Assembly (NCBI GenBank): GCA_964549445.1
Contig: CAZJVS010000003.1
Location: 124,001-188,000 of the forward strand
From: SpSt-539 sp964549445
GTDB taxonomy: Bacteria; Planctomycetota; Phycisphaerae; UBA1845; UTPLA1
Direction: 5' to 3'
DNA length: 64,000 nt
In this document: positions 43,571 to 51,840 of the stretch, one piece after another
Position numbering within the stretch: position 1 is the first letter of the stretch
How the letters are laid out: every line of letters begins with the position of its first letter
Program-made: the position numbers and the translations under genes
The notes under the pieces: model-generated
What the model was told of the DNA's origin: nothing
The model's input: only the letters and a program-made list of their open reading frames with translations
The model's database searches: none

Positions 43571-44074
43571 TCACACTCGACCCCGCCGCCACGTTCCGCT
43601 TCGCCCGCCCGATTTTTCGATCAGCACGATCGGTCCAATCGTCATGCCCCGGTCAATCGCCTTGCACATGTCGTAGATCGTCAGGGCGGCGACGCTCGCC
43701 GCGACGAGCGCCTCCATCTCGACACCGGTCCGCGCACGAACGACGGCCTCGGTTGAGATGATCAGTCGTCCCGGTGGCTTCAATTCCATCGCAACCGAGA
43801 CCGAATCGATCGGCAGTCCGTGACACAGCGGAATGAGTTCGTGCGTACGCTTAGCTGCCTGGATCCCGGCGATCCGGGCTGCCGCCAGTACGTCTCCTTT
43901 CAGCACGCCGCCACCGGCGATCGCGCGGAGCGTCGCCGGCCGCATGGCGACCTCGGCTCGTGCGCCGGCCCGGCGGAGCGTCACACCCTTGGCCGAAACA
44001 TCCACCATCCGAGCCCGGCCGGCTGCGTCGAGATGCGTGAGTCTTGTCTTTTCTTTTCGACTGCGCCGTGCCAC
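43571..44074 (-). CDS. moaC: Cyclic pyranopterin monophosphate synthase MoaC
   Basis: 167 residues. MoaC converts the MoaA product to cyclic pyranopterin monophosphate in molybdenum cofactor synthesis. Visible motifs: MVDVSAKGVTLRRA, KGDVLAAARIAGIQAAKRTHELIPLCHGLPI, RTGVEMEALVAASVAALTIYDMCKAIDRGM, and IGPIVLIEKSGG. Length fits the family (about 160). GTG 44074 has GGAGGA about 5 bases upstream. It starts 19 bp after the nucleotidyltransferase stop, so the two are likely co-transcribed. No other moa gene is in the window. Confidence 0.95.
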   Translation of the reverse strand: MARRSRKEKTRLTHLDAAGRARMVDVSAKGVTLRRAGARAEVAMRPATLRAIAGGGVLKGDVLAAARIAGIQAAKRTHELIPLCHGLPIDSVSVAMELKPPGRLIISTEAVVRARTGVEMEALVAASVAALTIYDMCKAIDRGMTIGPIVLIEKSGGRSGTWRRGRV

Positions 44075-44093
44075 GACGTCCTCCGCCGAACCG

Positions 44094-45524
44094 TCACGCG
44101 ATCAGGATGGGCCCGTCGGTCCTGATTTGCGAAACCTCGTCTCCTCGTTGCGCGAGGTCGGACGCCGACATCGCCTTCAGCGGACTGATCTCAATCGGAA
44201 CGGCTGGCTCCCCGTCCGTCCGACGCGGAACCCGAACGCCGGCACCTTCCAGCCACCGCGCGGCGCGGCGAATCATGTCGCGCTGCGCCGATGGCAACGA
44301 GTCGACGCCTGACGCGTTCTTGACCGGGCTGAACTCCTCGGCCCGATCCACTTCGAGCAGTAGCGGCGTCCCGTGCGAAAGCGGCAACGCATCGAAGATG
44401 AACGATTCCAACTTCACTGCGTTCGGCATCGTCGGTTCGACGCGCTGTCCGGTCGCCAGGTCGATATGGGGTACTTTCTTGTCGGCGCGGTGCCACGGCA
44501 GGGCGAAATGCGTCCGATCGGCCGTCAACCGTTCCACGAACCGCCGCGAGAGCAGGTGAATCGCGAGGTTGGCCGCATCGAATCGTCGCGTACCATCTGG
44601 ATTTCGCGCTGTCGCCAGTTCGTCCCGCAGATCCGAGTATTCAATGACGCTCACCTTTCCGTCTGCCAGGACACAGTTGCCCACGCGCTCGCGATCATCG
44701 GCCTTCGCCGTCACCTTGCACGACATCTCGCAGCTGCGTACTGCATGTAGTCCGATGAACAAAGGATCAATGCACCTCACCAGCGGGTTGTCGACCTGAA
44801 AGTAGCTCAGTAATTCGACCCCGCGTTGTGCCATGTCGGCCAGGCACCCGCTCGCCGCCAGCGCGAGCAGTGTCCCGCCGTGACCGTTCGGCGCGAGCGC
44901 CACGCGGTGCTTCGCTTCCAGCAGGACGAGCCCGTCCGTGCCGAATGCCGGCATGACCCCCTGCTGAAAGAACCTGACCTGCTCCGCAGTCAGTCCAAAA
45001 AAAGCGTTGCGTCGAAAGAAGTCTTGTGTCGCCGCATCATTCGCCGGGCTCGTCATGACGTACCACGGAATCGTCCGGCCCGCGCGTCGCCCCGTCGCAA
45101 GAATCTGTTCCGCGAAGACGGCAAACAACGGCTTGCCGGAAATCGGCGTCACCGGCAGACAGCCCTTCGGTCCGTCGAAGCCCAGTCGCGTCCCTTGACC
45201 GCCGGCTACCATCAGCGCGGCAACTTTCCCTCCGGCGATCAGATCGTTGCCCCTCGTCTCGGCCTCGCGGATGGCGGTGTCACGCCGCTCGACTTCGCCG
45301 CGCGACACAAACGGCGCGGGTTCGATTCGCAAATGGTGGTCGTGCGACGGCTTGGCTCGCACGAATCGCTCGACCAGGTCCGGAATGGGAACGAAGTCAA
45401 TCTGCTCGATATCCTCCAGCAACGTCGCGCGTTGCGAATCGCTCAGCTCCGACCAATACGTGAATAGATGCTCTTGCCCGTACGTGCGAGCCCGCTCCTT
45501 CGCCCGTTCCAGTCGTTCCGTCAT
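44094..45524 (-). CDS. UDP-sugar pyrophosphorylase of the UDPGP (UAP1-like) family
   Basis: 476 residues from ATG 45524 (GTG 45530 is an alternative). A nucleotidyltransferase core with AALMVAGGQGTRLGFDGPKGCLPVTPISGKPLF, then FFQQGVMPAF, GNGGTLLALA-like GHGGTLLALAASGCL, FQVDNPLVRCIDPLFIG and VIEYSDLRDE, as in eukaryotic-type UDP-N-acetylglucosamine or UDP-glucose pyrophosphorylases. It makes UDP-sugar from UTP and a sugar 1-phosphate; the sugar is unknown, with UDP-GlcNAc most likely. Bacteria mostly use GlmU or GalU, so this type is less common. It is upstream of moaC on the same strand. Confidence 0.85.
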   Translation of the reverse strand: MTERLERAKERARTYGQEHLFTYWSELSDSQRATLLEDIEQIDFVPIPDLVERFVRAKPSHDHHLRIEPAPFVSRGEVERRDTAIREAETRGNDLIAGGKVAALMVAGGQGTRLGFDGPKGCLPVTPISGKPLFAVFAEQILATGRRAGRTIPWYVMTSPANDAATQDFFRRNAFFGLTAEQVRFFQQGVMPAFGTDGLVLLEAKHRVALAPNGHGGTLLALAASGCLADMAQRGVELLSYFQVDNPLVRCIDPLFIGLHAVRSCEMSCKVTAKADDRERVGNCVLADGKVSVIEYSDLRDELATARNPDGTRRFDAANLAIHLLSRRFVERLTADRTHFALPWHRADKKVPHIDLATGQRVEPTMPNAVKLESFIFDALPLSHGTPLLLEVDRAEEFSPVKNASGVDSLPSAQRDMIRRAARWLEGAGVRVPRRTDGEPAVPIEISPLKAMSASDLAQRGDEVSQIRTDGPILIA

Positions 45525-46325
45525 CGCCACCGCCGCGCCCCAGTGAAAGCCGCTGGGTCAATTCACAAATCCTGCTTCGGACTCTCGGCAAGTCTCGATC
45601 GCTTGTCAACGCCGGCGACGGACAGCCGCACACGGAGATGTTTGATCGGTCTGGTCCGCTCGTCAGAGCGCAAGCATTTAAAAATCATGACCTTATACTA
45701 ATCCACCATCGATCTGGTAGGCATCGGCTTGGGTTACGCTTTTGCAAGAGCGGCAGTTCGGACAGTTCGCCGGCTCAGCTCCTCCACCCGAATTATCATT
45801 GACGACCATGCGATACCGATATTATCATCCTGACGGTGGCAGGCGGAAAGGCTGACCTGTTACCGCGGGCAAGGGTCGAACGGCCGTTATCATAACATAG
45901 TTGTTTTCTAATACCGACCAATCTTCATTCTCCTGCCAGTGCCCCACGCCCTGACGAAGACCAGCCGAAGCCAAAGCTTAACGCAGGTACAACGCAGCGG
46001 ATTCGGAACTCCTTGATGGCTCCGTCGACACGTTCGGCGGCATCGGTGTTGTCCGTGTTTGATTGCGTCGCAATGTAGGGTGCGAGCCGGTGGGTGTTCC
46101 GCCGGAACAGCTCGCCCCCCAGAGGAACGGCCGGACAGCTCCAGCGAATCTGTCCGGCGGCGTGCGGAGGAACGAGACGGTTTTCGCGGCAGGCTGGATT
46201 GAAGCGCTCCTTGGAGAACGCCTCAGTCGATCGTCCTAATAAGTCCTATTCCGTGAAGGCCGCCCGATAGTCGCTCTCGCATCCGTCGTGCGTGATAGTG
46301 CTCGCTGGCGAAGAAGGAGACTGCA
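45525..46325. other. Long intergenic region with adjacent inverted repeats
   Basis: About 800 bp between a minus-strand gene and a plus-strand prepilin, without a recognised gene. Features: lower-GC stretches near 45670-45700 and 45880-45920, and two adjacent hairpins, TGTTCC-GCC-GGAACA (46095-46109) and GCCGGACAG/CTGTCCGGC with an 11-nt loop (46130-46158). A minus-strand frame from about 46240 to 45990 is open for some 80 codons (including RRNTHRLAPYIATQSNTDNT) but has no start codon or known family; it could be a gene remnant. A promoter for the prepilin gene must lie here. Confidence 0.5.
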
Positions 46326-47216
46326 ATGAATAAGAAACGCAGGTGGGGTTTTACACTGATCGAGCTGCTGGTGGTGGTCGCCATCATCGCCCTGCTGATC
46401 TCGATCCTGCTGCCCTCGCTGTCGCGAGCCCGCGAATTGTCCAAGCGGACGGTTTGTCTGGCGAATCAGCGCGGCATCGGCCAGGGCATGCACATCTACG
46501 CGGCCGATGGCGATACGTTCCCGATGTACGCCGGCCCCAGCCCGGGCAACAACGTCAAGTACTTCGACCCCCAGTTGCGGAACATTACCCAGGCCGCTCA
46601 GATTCCCTCGACCCTCGGTGATACCAACGCAAGTCCGACGATCGATCTCTGGATGCTCCTCCGCGGATTGAACTCGACACCCAAGCAGTTCATCTGCCCG
46701 AGCACCAACGACCAGCCCGATCCCGAGCAGGACTACACGCGCGACTACGACTTCCTTGATTCGTCGCGGTTGAGCTATGGCTATCAGTACCAGCACGCGA
46801 CTTCGACCACGCAGCAGCAGCGGCCGAAGCCGCTCGGTACCGCCGGTACCGACCCACGCTGGCCGGTCATGGCAGACGCGAATCCGAAGCTGAAGGGTGG
46901 CGTCACGTCGGCCGTCGATGCCGATCGCAGGTCGTCGTTCAAGGGTAACAGCGCCAACCATACGAACCGCGAGGTCAGCAACGTCCTCTTCCAGGACGGA
47001 CACGCCGAGTCCAGCAAGGAGCCCGGCGTTGGTCTCAACGGTCTCAGCGGCCAGGGCGGACGACCCAATGACAACATTTATTCGTTGATCAGCTCCCAGA
47101 ACAACATCGTCGACCCTGGTTTCCAATACCCGACATTTTCTCTGGGGCAGGTTGGTTCCGCGACGACAGGTACGCTTTCGCTTGGCAGTCGCTCGGACGC
47201 GTGCCTTACCCCATAG
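46326..47216 (+). CDS. Type II-like prepilin (N-terminal methylation) protein
   Basis: 296 residues. N-terminus KKRRWGFTLIELLVVVAIIALLISILLPSLSRARE: prepilin cleavage after Gly, Phe+1 and Glu+5. The globular part ends with SNVLFQDGHAESS, the DG-containing motif of the large planctomycete prepilin family (DUF1559-like). These pseudopilins probably belong to a type II-like secretion or pilus system not in the window; they use a PilD-type peptidase and are unlike Flp pilins. AAGGAGA lies eight bases before the ATG. It is monocistronic with a strong terminator, which suggests high expression. Confidence 0.9.
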   Translation: MNKKRRWGFTLIELLVVVAIIALLISILLPSLSRARELSKRTVCLANQRGIGQGMHIYAADGDTFPMYAGPSPGNNVKYFDPQLRNITQAAQIPSTLGDTNASPTIDLWMLLRGLNSTPKQFICPSTNDQPDPEQDYTRDYDFLDSSRLSYGYQYQHATSTTQQQRPKPLGTAGTDPRWPVMADANPKLKGGVTSAVDADRRSSFKGNSANHTNREVSNVLFQDGHAESSKEPGVGLNGLSGQGGRPNDNIYSLISSQNNIVDPGFQYPTFSLGQVGSATTGTLSLGSRSDACLTP

Positions 47217-47246
47217 TCATCCGGGTTGATGCAAATCGCCTTGTTG

Positions 47247-47280
47247 AATCGGCAGCCCCTCGGGCTGCCGATTCTTTTTT
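47247..47280 (+). terminator. Rho-independent terminator after the prepilin gene
   Basis: A perfect 12-bp stem, AATCGGCAGCCC (47247-47258) paired with GGGCTGCCGATT (47262-47273), with a 3-nt loop CTC, followed by CTTTTTT. It begins 31 bp after the prepilin stop. This is the clearest intrinsic terminator in the window. Confidence 0.95.
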
Positions 47281-47400
47281 GGCGCTGACGACACGTTGCA
47301 ACCCTCGACGCGTTGGCTTCCAACGATCATCGCGATACGCTGCGAGCCCTCCGGCACGCCCGCTCCGGCCGTGCCGCCTGAACAGGAGAGGGAAACGTCC

Positions 47401-49341
47401 ATGAGCATTGCCCGCGACGTCGACGCCAAGGCCATCGAACTCGCAAAACACGTCCTCCGCATGACAACGGCCTCCGGCTCCGGCCACCCTTCGAGCAGTC
47501 TCGCGATCCTGCACATCCTCATTACTCTCATGCACCGCGTCATGCGCTTCAATCCAAGCGATCCGTGGCAGCCCGGCGCCGATCGCCTCGTGCTCTCGGA
47601 GGGCCATGCCGTCCCCGCTCTCTACGCCGTTTACGCAGACCTCGGCGGCGTCGTCGGTCGCGATCGCGAATCCGCCCGGCCGCTGTCCATGAGTGACCTC
47701 CCCTCACTCCGTGAGCAAGACAGCCCGCTCGACGGCCACCCCAATCCTGCCGAGTGCTTTCCGTTCTTCGATGCCGCCACCGGTTCGCTCGGCCAGGGCC
47801 TCTCGGTCGCAGCCGGACTCGCGCTGGCAGCCCGCCTGCGCGGCGTCGACAAGCGGATCTTCGTCGTCATCGGCGACGGCGAATCGCGCGAAGGCCAGAT
47901 CTGGGAAGCCGCGGATTTCGTTGTCGACCACCGCCTTGCGAATGTCACCGCCTTCTTCAACTGCAACGGCCAGGGACAGGCCGCCCATGTCTCGCACCAG
48001 CAGTCCGCCGACGTGCTTGCCGCCAAGCTCGCCGCCTTCGGCTGGCTCGTCCGCGCCATTGATGGCCACAACGCCGACGAGATTCTTGCCGCCGCAAAGC
48101 CGGCCGATCGCCCCATCGCCGTCGTTACTCGCACCGTCAAGGGTTGGGGCGTCCCGCTCCTGCAGGACCAGGGCCACCACGGAAAGCCACTGACCGAAAA
48201 GGAGCTGCCGCAAGGCGAGTCCGAACTGAACGCCACGGCGGCCCGACTTCACGTGATGGTCGGCGGCCCGTCGCTGACGGGGCCCGGCGCGCCGCCCGAA
48301 TGCAAGCCGCTGCCGCATCGCCCGATCGCGCGGCCCGACTTTGCTTCAGCCATGAAGGACGCCGGCCTCTCCGGCGTTGTGGACAAGAACGCCTGCGGAA
48401 CCCGCCGCGCCTACGGTGCCGCCCTGCTCGCACTCGGCAAGGCCGACGAGCGCGTGATCGCCCTCGACGGCGACGTCTCCAACTCCACATTCGCCGATAT
48501 CTTCGCCAAAGCCCTCCCCAATCGCTTCTTCGAAGGCAAGATCGCCGAGCAGAACATCGTGTCGGCTGCCGCCGGTGCTGCCGCGGCCGGCTTCATCCCC
48601 TTTGTCAGCTCGTTTGCGAAGTTCCTCGCCCGCGCCTACGACCAGGTCGAGATGGCTCAAATCACCCGCGCCAACATCAAGCTCGTCGGCTCGCACGCCG
48701 GCGTCTCGCTTGCCGCTGATGGCCCGAGCCAGATGAGCTTGCACGACGTCGCCTATTTCCGCTCGGCCTCCCTCGCCGACAACGGTCGGGGTGCGCCCGT
48801 CTGTGTTACGTTTCATCCGTCGGACGCAGTCTCCGCTTTCCACTGTACCTGGCTGGCCGCCAACCACCCCGGTATGTGCTTTCTGCGAACCCACCGCCCC
48901 GACGTTCCGTTGCTCTACAAGCCCGACCGGTCGTTTGAGATCGGCGGTTCGCACGTGCTCGCCGGAGGCAAGGGCAATGAAGCGCTGACCATCGTCTCCG
49001 CCGGCTACATGGTCCACGTCTGCAAGCAGGTCGTGGCTTCGCTGGAGGCGGCCGGTAATCCGGCGACGCTCATTGACGCCTATTCGTTCCCGCTCAAGAT
49101 CGACCCGATTCTGCGGGCGGCGAAGTCGTCGAACGGCCGGGTTCTGGTTGTCGAGGACAATTACGTCGGCGGCCTGGCCGATGCGGTCGCGCTCGCTGCG
49201 GCCGAGCACGGCGGTGTCCGTGTCCACGGCATGACCTGCCGTCGGATTCCCAAGAGTGCTCGCACGCCCGAGGAAGTCCTCGCCTACGTGGGCCTCTCAC
49301 CGCGCGACATCGAAGCCGAAGCCCGCCGCCTGATCGGCTGA
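47401..49341 (+). CDS. tkt: Transketolase
   Basis: 646 residues from ATG 47401 (GGAGAGGG upstream). Thiamine-diphosphate enzyme that moves two-carbon units in the pentose phosphate pathway. Motifs: TASGSGHPSSSLA near the start, LSEGHAVPALYAVYADLGG, SLGQGLSVAAGLA, the TPP-binding GDGESREGQIWEAADFVV...FNCNGQGQ, and a second-domain FFEGKIAEQNIVSAAAGAAAAGFIP with the catalytic Glu in AEQN. The middle pyrimidine-binding domain and C-terminal domain are present, so it is complete. The open frame to 47296 is an extension with no start support. It is followed closely by an unrelated phosphoesterase. Confidence 0.92.
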   Translation: MSIARDVDAKAIELAKHVLRMTTASGSGHPSSSLAILHILITLMHRVMRFNPSDPWQPGADRLVLSEGHAVPALYAVYADLGGVVGRDRESARPLSMSDLPSLREQDSPLDGHPNPAECFPFFDAATGSLGQGLSVAAGLALAARLRGVDKRIFVVIGDGESREGQIWEAADFVVDHRLANVTAFFNCNGQGQAAHVSHQQSADVLAAKLAAFGWLVRAIDGHNADEILAAAKPADRPIAVVTRTVKGWGVPLLQDQGHHGKPLTEKELPQGESELNATAARLHVMVGGPSLTGPGAPPECKPLPHRPIARPDFASAMKDAGLSGVVDKNACGTRRAYGAALLALGKADERVIALDGDVSNSTFADIFAKALPNRFFEGKIAEQNIVSAAAGAAAAGFIPFVSSFAKFLARAYDQVEMAQITRANIKLVGSHAGVSLAADGPSQMSLHDVAYFRSASLADNGRGAPVCVTFHPSDAVSAFHCTWLAANHPGMCFLRTHRPDVPLLYKPDRSFEIGGSHVLAGGKGNEALTIVSAGYMVHVCKQVVASLEAAGNPATLIDAYSFPLKIDPILRAAKSSNGRVLVVEDNYVGGLADAVALAAAEHGGVRVHGMTCRRIPKSARTPEEVLAYVGLSPRDIEAEARRLIG

Positions 49342-49368
49342 GTTAGCGAGCCGTTGGGAGCGTTCTCC

Positions 49369-50334
49369 ATGTCCAATCCGTCCCGTCGCGATTTTCTCCA
49401 CGGCGCCATCGCCGCGGGTCTTGCCGCGGCCTGCCCGCGCGCAGCATCCGCACAAACGACCGCCCAGACGTCGCCGGCAGCGGCCCCGTTCCGGTTCGCT
49501 CACCTGTCCGACATTCACATCGAACCCGAACTCTCCGCGCCGCAGGGTTTCGCGCAATGCCTCAAATCCCTGCACGCCCTGGACAAGCGCCCCGATTTCA
49601 TCCTCACCGGCGGCGACCTCGTCTTCGATGTGCTCGAGGCTCCGCCGCAACGCGCGAAGGAGCTCTTCGGCCTCTACAGCAAAGTCCTCTCCGACAACAC
49701 CGATATTCCCGTCCACAACACCCTCGGCAATCATGACGTCTTTGGCTGGATGACCCGCGATGGCCTCACCCCGAAATCCCCCGGCTATGGAAAGGCCCTT
49801 GCCAAAGACCTGCTCCATCTCACCGAGTCGTACCACGAGTTCGAGCACAAGGGCTGGCACTTCTTCGTGCTCGACAACATCCAGCCCGCCGCCGACCCCG
49901 CCCAGGTCTACCAGGGCGGCCTCGATCGCACGCAGATGGAATGGCTCACCGAGCGGCTCAAGCGCTGTAAGCCCGGCACGCCGATCGCCGTCTGCGAGCA
50001 CATCCCCATGCTCACCGTCACCGCCTTCGCCTTCCCCGGAACCTACAAGCAAAACAAGTGGGAATTCTCCAACAGTCTCGTCTGCGGTGACACCGTCGAA
50101 CGCCTGAAGCTCTACGCCGACTACAACGTCCGGCTCTGCCTCTCCGGCCACGTCCACCAGCTCGACAAAATCGACTATCGCGGCATGACCGTCATCTGCG
50201 ACGGCGCCGTCTGTGGAAACTGGTGGAAGGGCCCGCGCGAGGGCGTTAAGGAGGGCTATGGCGTCCTCGGCCTCTGGCCCGATGGTCGCGTCGAGCATCA
50301 CTACCGCGACTACGGCTGGAAGGCCCGCGCCTGA
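49369..50334 (+). CDS. Tat-exported metallophosphoesterase
   Basis: 321 residues from ATG 49369. A Tat-type signal SRRDFLHGAIAAGLAAACP is followed by calcineurin-fold motifs: FAHLSDIHIEPE (DxH), ILTGGDLVFD (GDxxxD-like), NTLGNHDVFGW (GNHD), AVCEHIPM, and LCLSGHVHQLD (GHxH). It should hydrolyse a phosphate ester outside the cytoplasm; relatives act on nucleotides, phospholipids or phosphoproteins. The TTG at 49354 would add five residues. It lies 27 bp after the transketolase stop, perhaps co-transcribed. Confidence 0.85.
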   Translation: MSNPSRRDFLHGAIAAGLAAACPRAASAQTTAQTSPAAAPFRFAHLSDIHIEPELSAPQGFAQCLKSLHALDKRPDFILTGGDLVFDVLEAPPQRAKELFGLYSKVLSDNTDIPVHNTLGNHDVFGWMTRDGLTPKSPGYGKALAKDLLHLTESYHEFEHKGWHFFVLDNIQPAADPAQVYQGGLDRTQMEWLTERLKRCKPGTPIAVCEHIPMLTVTAFAFPGTYKQNKWEFSNSLVCGDTVERLKLYADYNVRLCLSGHVHQLDKIDYRGMTVICDGAVCGNWWKGPREGVKEGYGVLGLWPDGRVEHHYRDYGWKARA

Positions 50335-50365
50335 CCCGCCCGTAGGGTTTGTTCCGCGCGCGGAA

Positions 50366-50402
50366 CTCGGGGCGATCTCCACGCATGGAAATCCGCCCCG
50401 AG
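50366..50402. terminator. Hairpin between converging genes
   Basis: CTCGGGGCG (50366-50374) pairs with CGCCCCGAG (50394-50402), a 9-bp stem with a 19-nt loop, in the 100-bp gap between the phosphoesterase and the lipoprotein that converge here. It has no T-run, so it may be a bidirectional terminator of the weak type. Confidence 0.45.
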
Positions 50403-50434
50403 CGATTCCGCCGCTATAATTGCTTCTCGAACGC

Positions 50435-51166
50435 TTAGTTCAATTGCCACGTCGAGCCGGGATACAGCGCCGACGGCGGCTGCGTACCCTTGAACTCGAT
50501 CGTCTGTATCGCCGTGTATGTCGCCGTGTACCCCGACGGAATCGCCGGCCGACCCGCGTTCGTGTCTTCCGGAATGTCCGCCAGCGCCTTGAGCTGCAGC
50601 CGTTGAGTCAGCTTGCCGCTCATCGTCTCGTCGTGCACGGTGATCTCCACGACGCCGGTGACTTTCTGCTCAATGTTTGGGTCGCCCCCGCTCCCGAAGA
50701 TCACCTCGCCCGACGTAAACACACCGTTCACGAGTTGAAACTGCCGCCCCAGGATGCCGTCGTTATGCGGCGAATCCAAACGCACGATGTTGTTCTGTGG
50801 ATCGTAGTTGTACGTCTGAATCAGGAAGTTCGCCGGATCGAAGACGACATACGTGATCTCGCTGTTCCCCGATGGGCCGCTGCCAAACGGCTCGCTGCCC
50901 GCGTACGAGATGAACAGGTTATTGGGTGCGTCCCACGAGCCGCTGAACGTGCCGGCGAACTCCAGCCGCCACATGCCGGCCAGTGTCTTCACCTTTTCCG
51001 CTGGCGCCGCGTCGATGTTCTGCGAGTTCGACGCCGGGTCCTGCTCCTTCTGCGGAAGGCCGAGCAGTGCGTCAAGAAACGGCAGCGGTGCGCAAGCCGT
51101 CAATGCCGCCGCGCCGAACAAGAACGCAATCATCAACCCCTTGCCGAGAATATTGTCCCGATTCAT
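50435..51166 (-). CDS. Lipoprotein of unknown function
   Basis: 243 residues from ATG 51166. Signal peptide II: GLMIAFLFGAAALTAC, with lipobox Cys about residue 24. The mature part is a beta-rich domain (LAGMWRLEFAGTFSGSWDAPNNLFISYAG..., GVVEITVHDETMSGKLTQRLQL) of lipocalin-like character; no family recognised. An upstream ATG at 51178 would add four residues; GGGGG sits six bases before 51166. The stretch upstream of it (51260-51360) is AT-richer and probably holds the promoter. Confidence 0.7.
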   Translation of the reverse strand: MNRDNILGKGLMIAFLFGAAALTACAPLPFLDALLGLPQKEQDPASNSQNIDAAPAEKVKTLAGMWRLEFAGTFSGSWDAPNNLFISYAGSEPFGSGPSGNSEITYVVFDPANFLIQTYNYDPQNNIVRLDSPHNDGILGRQFQLVNGVFTSGEVIFGSGGDPNIEQKVTGVVEITVHDETMSGKLTQRLQLKALADIPEDTNAGRPAIPSGYTATYTAIQTIEFKGTQPPSALYPGSTWQLN

Positions 51167-51424
51167 GGATGCCCCCAATGGCCAGCAATATTTTTCCGCG
51201 AATTCCCGCGCAAGCGCTCGGTCCGAATCCGCATGCGGATCGTGTCAGTCAGCCGACCGATGCCTTGTCGCCCGGTCGGACGCGGGGCGCTCAGCCCGCA
51301 CTCACGGTCTCGCGATCACATCGGGTCGATTAATAGACTTGTTAATGTTGTTTATGAACGGTCCGGGGCCGAGAACCTTGCGGCCGAGAATCAGGCGAAT
51401 GGACGCCGAAATCGGGCCGTCGCC

Positions 51425-51757
51425 TTACGCCGTCTCCGGCGCGATGACGACCGCAGTGCCATAGCAGAGAACTTCCGTGCCACCCTTGGCAACGTCCGAC
51501 GCATCGTAGCGAAGTCCGACAATCGCGTTTGCGCCGACCGCGACCGCGTGGTCGACCAGCAGTTCGTACGCTTGCTGTCTTGCCTGTTCGCACATCTCGG
51601 TGTAAGCCCCGATGCGTCCGCCGATAATCGACTTCAGCCCGCCGAAAATGTTCTGTGTAATTGTGGGCGCGCGAACGATGATCCCTCTCACAACGCCGAG
51701 GTAACGTTGGATGCGATATCCTTCAATCGTAAACGTAGTCGTGACCGGAATGCTCAT
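51425..51757 (-). CDS. YbjQ/UPF0145 family protein
   Basis: 110 residues. The YbjQ core is recognisable: PVTTTFTIEGYRIQRYLGVVRGIIVRAP, GGLKSIIGGRIGAYTEMCEQARQQAYELLVDHAVAVGANAIVGLRYDAS and TEVLCYGTAVVI. The family forms pentameric rings of unknown function. Length fits (about 105). GGAGAG precedes ATG 51757. It stands alone between a lipoprotein and an ABC permease on the same strand. Confidence 0.9.
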   Translation of the reverse strand: MSIPVTTTFTIEGYRIQRYLGVVRGIIVRAPTITQNIFGGLKSIIGGRIGAYTEMCEQARQQAYELLVDHAVAVGANAIVGLRYDASDVAKGGTEVLCYGTAVVIAPETA

Positions 51758-51840
51758 TTCAACTCTCCAACACGCAACGCCGGCCGATTGAAACCTCGGT
51801 CGCCCGGGCCGTCAAAAGCCCGCCACGTGCGGAGTTCGGA

